Assembly: GCA_964580105.1 (NCBI GenBank)
Contig: CAZOJJ010000062.1
Location: forward strand, 1-16,092
Reading direction: 5' to 3'
Source of the DNA: CAZOJJ01 sp964580105
Lineage (GTDB): Bacteria; Bacteroidota; Rhodothermia; Rhodothermales; Rubricoccaceae
Length of the DNA stretch: 16,092 nucleotides
In this document: in pieces, positions 14,671 to 16,092 of the stretch
Position numbering within the stretch: position 1 is the first letter of the stretch
Layout: every line of letters starts with the position of its first letter
Program-made: the position numbers and the translations under genes
Notes under the pieces: generated by a model
What the model was told of the DNA's origin: nothing
The model's input: the letters and a program-made list of their open reading frames with translations, nothing else
Database searches by the model: none

Positions 14671-15651
14671 TCAGCGCACGAGCGTGACCCGCCGCGACAC
14701 CGCCCCCGACACGCCCGAGGCGCGCACGGCGTAGACGCCGCTCGGCAGGTCCTCGGCCTCGAAGCGGAACGTGTGGCTCCCCGCCGCGAGCACGCCGTCG
14801 TGGAGCACGGCCACCCTCCGCCCGAGCGCGTCGTACGCCGCCACCGTGACGACCTCGGGCCGGTCGAGGGCGAGGCGAATCGTGCCGTGGGCGGGCGCGG
14901 GATTCGGGGCCACGGTGAGGGAAAAGCCGGCCGCCGCCGGGGCCGCTTCGGCGCTCGTCGCGACCGGGACGCCCATCGCGCGGACCATGAACGCACCGGG
15001 GAACGGCACGTTGACCGGGTCGTCCATGCGCGTCCCGAACGGGGCCGAGGCGAGGTCGTCGATGACGTCGGCGATGCGGGGGGCGTAGAAGAACCAGGAG
15101 CGGTCGGCGCGACCGTCCGAGTCCACGCGGGCCGGGCGATCCTCCCCGCCCTGCAGGAGCGCACTCGCGCCGACGAAGAAGGCCCCGCTCACCTGGGTCG
15201 GCGGGATGGGAACGTGAACGAACGTGTTGCCGAACACGTCCGGCGTGGCCTGCGCGCTCGCCACGGCCGTCGCGCCCGTGCGCGGGTCGCCGTCGGCATC
15301 GGGGTCGTCGAGGAGCCAGAACGTGACGACGTCGACCGACGGAAACGTGGGGCCGAAGGCGACGGCGATCTCGGTGATGACCGCCCCGTCGGGGTCCGTC
15401 TCGAAGTAGTTGCCCCAGAGCATGTCCGGGTCGAACGACGAAGGCGGGCCGATGTTGACGTTGCCGGCGCCGTCGTCGTAGCGGTATTCGACGCCGCCGT
15501 TCGGAGGGGCGAACGGGGCCGCAGGCTCAGGCAGGGCCGCGTCCGACGTGAGCCAGGCCTGGGCGACCGCCGGGGCAGCGACCCCGGCGGCCAGGATCAG
15601 AAGAGGTACAACGAGCAGGCGGCGGAGATGGAACGTGGGCACGGGAGGCAT
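14671..15651 (-). CDS. secreted protein of unknown function with T9SS type A sorting domain
   Basis: 326 residues. The start at 15651 gives MPPVPTFHLRRLLVVPLLIL, a signal peptide cleaved near AVAQA (27-31). The middle (about 45-235) looks like one beta-rich extracellular domain: YRYDDGAGNVNIGPPSSFD, ITEIAVAFGPTFPSVDVVTF, FWLLDDPDADGDPRTG (a DxDxDGD calcium-like loop), FVGASALLQGGEDRPARVDS and SWFFYAPRIADVIDDLA. I do not know a named family for it. From about 245 to the end lies the T9SS sorting domain (VAPNPAPAHGTIRLAL; DLPSGVYAVRASGVSG), so the protein is sent across the outer membrane and probably processed there. It is upstream of uvrA on the same strand, 129 bp away with a strong hairpin between, so it is probably a separate unit. 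Confidence 0.85.
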   Translation of the reverse strand: MPPVPTFHLRRLLVVPLLILAAGVAAPAVAQAWLTSDAALPEPAAPFAPPNGGVEYRYDDGAGNVNIGPPSSFDPDMLWGNYFETDPDGAVITEIAVAFGPTFPSVDVVTFWLLDDPDADGDPRTGATAVASAQATPDVFGNTFVHVPIPPTQVSGAFFVGASALLQGGEDRPARVDSDGRADRSWFFYAPRIADVIDDLASAPFGTRMDDPVNVPFPGAFMVRAMGVPVATSAEAAPAAAGFSLTVAPNPAPAHGTIRLALDRPEVVTVAAYDALGRRVAVLHDGVLAAGSHTFRFEAEDLPSGVYAVRASGVSGAVSRRVTLVR

Positions 15652-15673
15652 CGCGGCGGGTGGAGGGACGGCG

Positions 15674-15681
15674 AGAAGCTA
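15674..15681 (-). promoter_or_regulatory. TAnnTT-type -7 box for the 15651 gene
   Basis: TAGCTTCT on the - strand lies 22 bp before the ATG at 15651, within the decamer TAGCTTCTCG also present before uvrA. Confidence 0.4.
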
Positions 15682-15731
15682 ACCCACCCCGGCGCGAATC
15701 CCCACCGTACCGCTCACCAAACGCGGCGGAC

Positions 15732-16092
15732 TCAGGCGCCCGCCCGCGTCAGGACGACGTTCTCCTCCGGCCCCGTGTCGTGCGCGCCGCGCCCCGTCAT
15801 CCGGTCGCCCGAGGCGTCGAGGGTGAGGACGTAGCGGAGCGTGAGGGGGTGGTCCCAGTGCACGAAGGAGAACGCGACCTCACGGCCCTCGCGGGTGCCG
15901 GTCACCGGCGCCCCTTCGCCGGGCAGGCCGTCCCGAAAGATGAAGCAGGCGGCCCCGCTCAAGACCCCGGCGGCGGCGTCGAGTTCGAAGCGGTACGTCA
16001 CGCCGGACTCGTACACGAGCTCCCAGCCCCCCGCGATGGAAGGGCCGTCGGAAGGGCCGTCGGAAGGGCCGTCGGAAGGGCCGTCGGGATCG
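15732..16092 (-). CDS. partial protein with DGPS repeat linker and small C-terminal beta domain
   Basis: The gene runs off the right edge; only the C-terminal 119 or so residues are seen, ending in TGA at 15734-15732. The visible part opens with four DGPS units, a flexible linker, then IAGGWELVYESGVTYRFELD and a small beta-rich domain (GVLSGAACFIFRDGLPGEG, VAFSFVHWDHPLTLRYVLTL, DRMTGRGAHDTGPEENVVLT). The order of strands, the early Gly-x-Trp-Glu and the late DRMTG recall small lipocalin-like or META-like exported domains, but I cannot name the family. An in-frame GTG at 16016 is not the true start, because the frame continues upstream through the conserved-looking WEL and the repeat. A signal peptide or lipobox is expected beyond the edge. 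Confidence 0.7.
   Translation of the reverse strand, partial: DPDGPSDGPSDGPSDGPSIAGGWELVYESGVTYRFELDAAAGVLSGAACFIFRDGLPGEGAPVTGTREGREVAFSFVHWDHPLTLRYVLTLDASGDRMTGRGAHDTGPEENVVLTRAGA
16038..16085. repeat. four exact 12-bp tandem units coding for DGPS
   Basis: GGAAGGGCCGTC repeats four times without a change, at the right edge; more copies may lie outside the window in diverged form (the next bases read GGGATCG). The 12-bp unit keeps the frame of the gene. Confidence 0.92.

Overview
The window comes from a GC-rich bacterium of the Bacteroidota/Rhodothermota side of the tree, most likely a marine Rhodothermota such as the Rubricoccaceae. Three secreted proteins end in type IX secretion (T9SS) type A sorting domains. 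The first gene is a TonB-dependent receptor with a carboxypeptidase-regulatory-like front domain. Genes lack clear Shine-Dalgarno sequences, and TAnnTT promoter-like boxes sit a short distance before many starts. The genus-level guess is inference; codon third positions are almost all G or C, which produces very long but meaningless antisense frames.

Layout, left to right. A TonB-dependent receptor on the + strand (194-2956) ends in a strong terminator and faces a convergent S9 serine peptidase (3089-5527, -). Further - strand genes follow in order of increasing coordinate: an unrecognised 138-residue protein (5623-6039), a GAF-PAS protein without an output domain (6106-6936), a membrane-anchored or exported protein with one CxxCH motif and a T9SS tail (7091-7954), and a PQQ-type sugar dehydrogenase with a T9SS tail (8002-9429). 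A divergent promoter region with palindromes (9430-9581) separates these from a DUF1684 lipoprotein (9582-10262, +). That gene shares a bidirectional terminator with a convergent Arg-rich lipoprotein resembling the LTxxQ/Spy family (10327-10923, -).

The stretch 10924-11514 is a gene graveyard. It holds a broken Uma2-family endonuclease gene on the + strand and, 20-30 bp upstream on the - strand, what looks like the missing C-terminal tail of such a gene. This is the arrangement expected if one inversion had flipped the body of the gene away from its tail. uvrA (11515-14541, -) follows, then a secreted T9SS-tagged protein (14671-15651, -), and finally the C-terminal part of a protein cut by the right edge that carries a DGPS repeat (15732-16092, -).

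Most genes look like independent transcription units rather than one pathway. The most suggestive pairing is the PQQ dehydrogenase directly upstream (47 bp) of the CxxCH protein, both tagged for T9SS export; this could be an oxidase and heme-carrier pair outside the cell, but that is inference. No RNA gene, insertion sequence, CRISPR array or defence island was found. The most unusual items are the flipped Uma2 relic, the recurring TAnnTT box (including an identical decamer before uvrA and the 15651 gene), and three short in-frame minisatellites.
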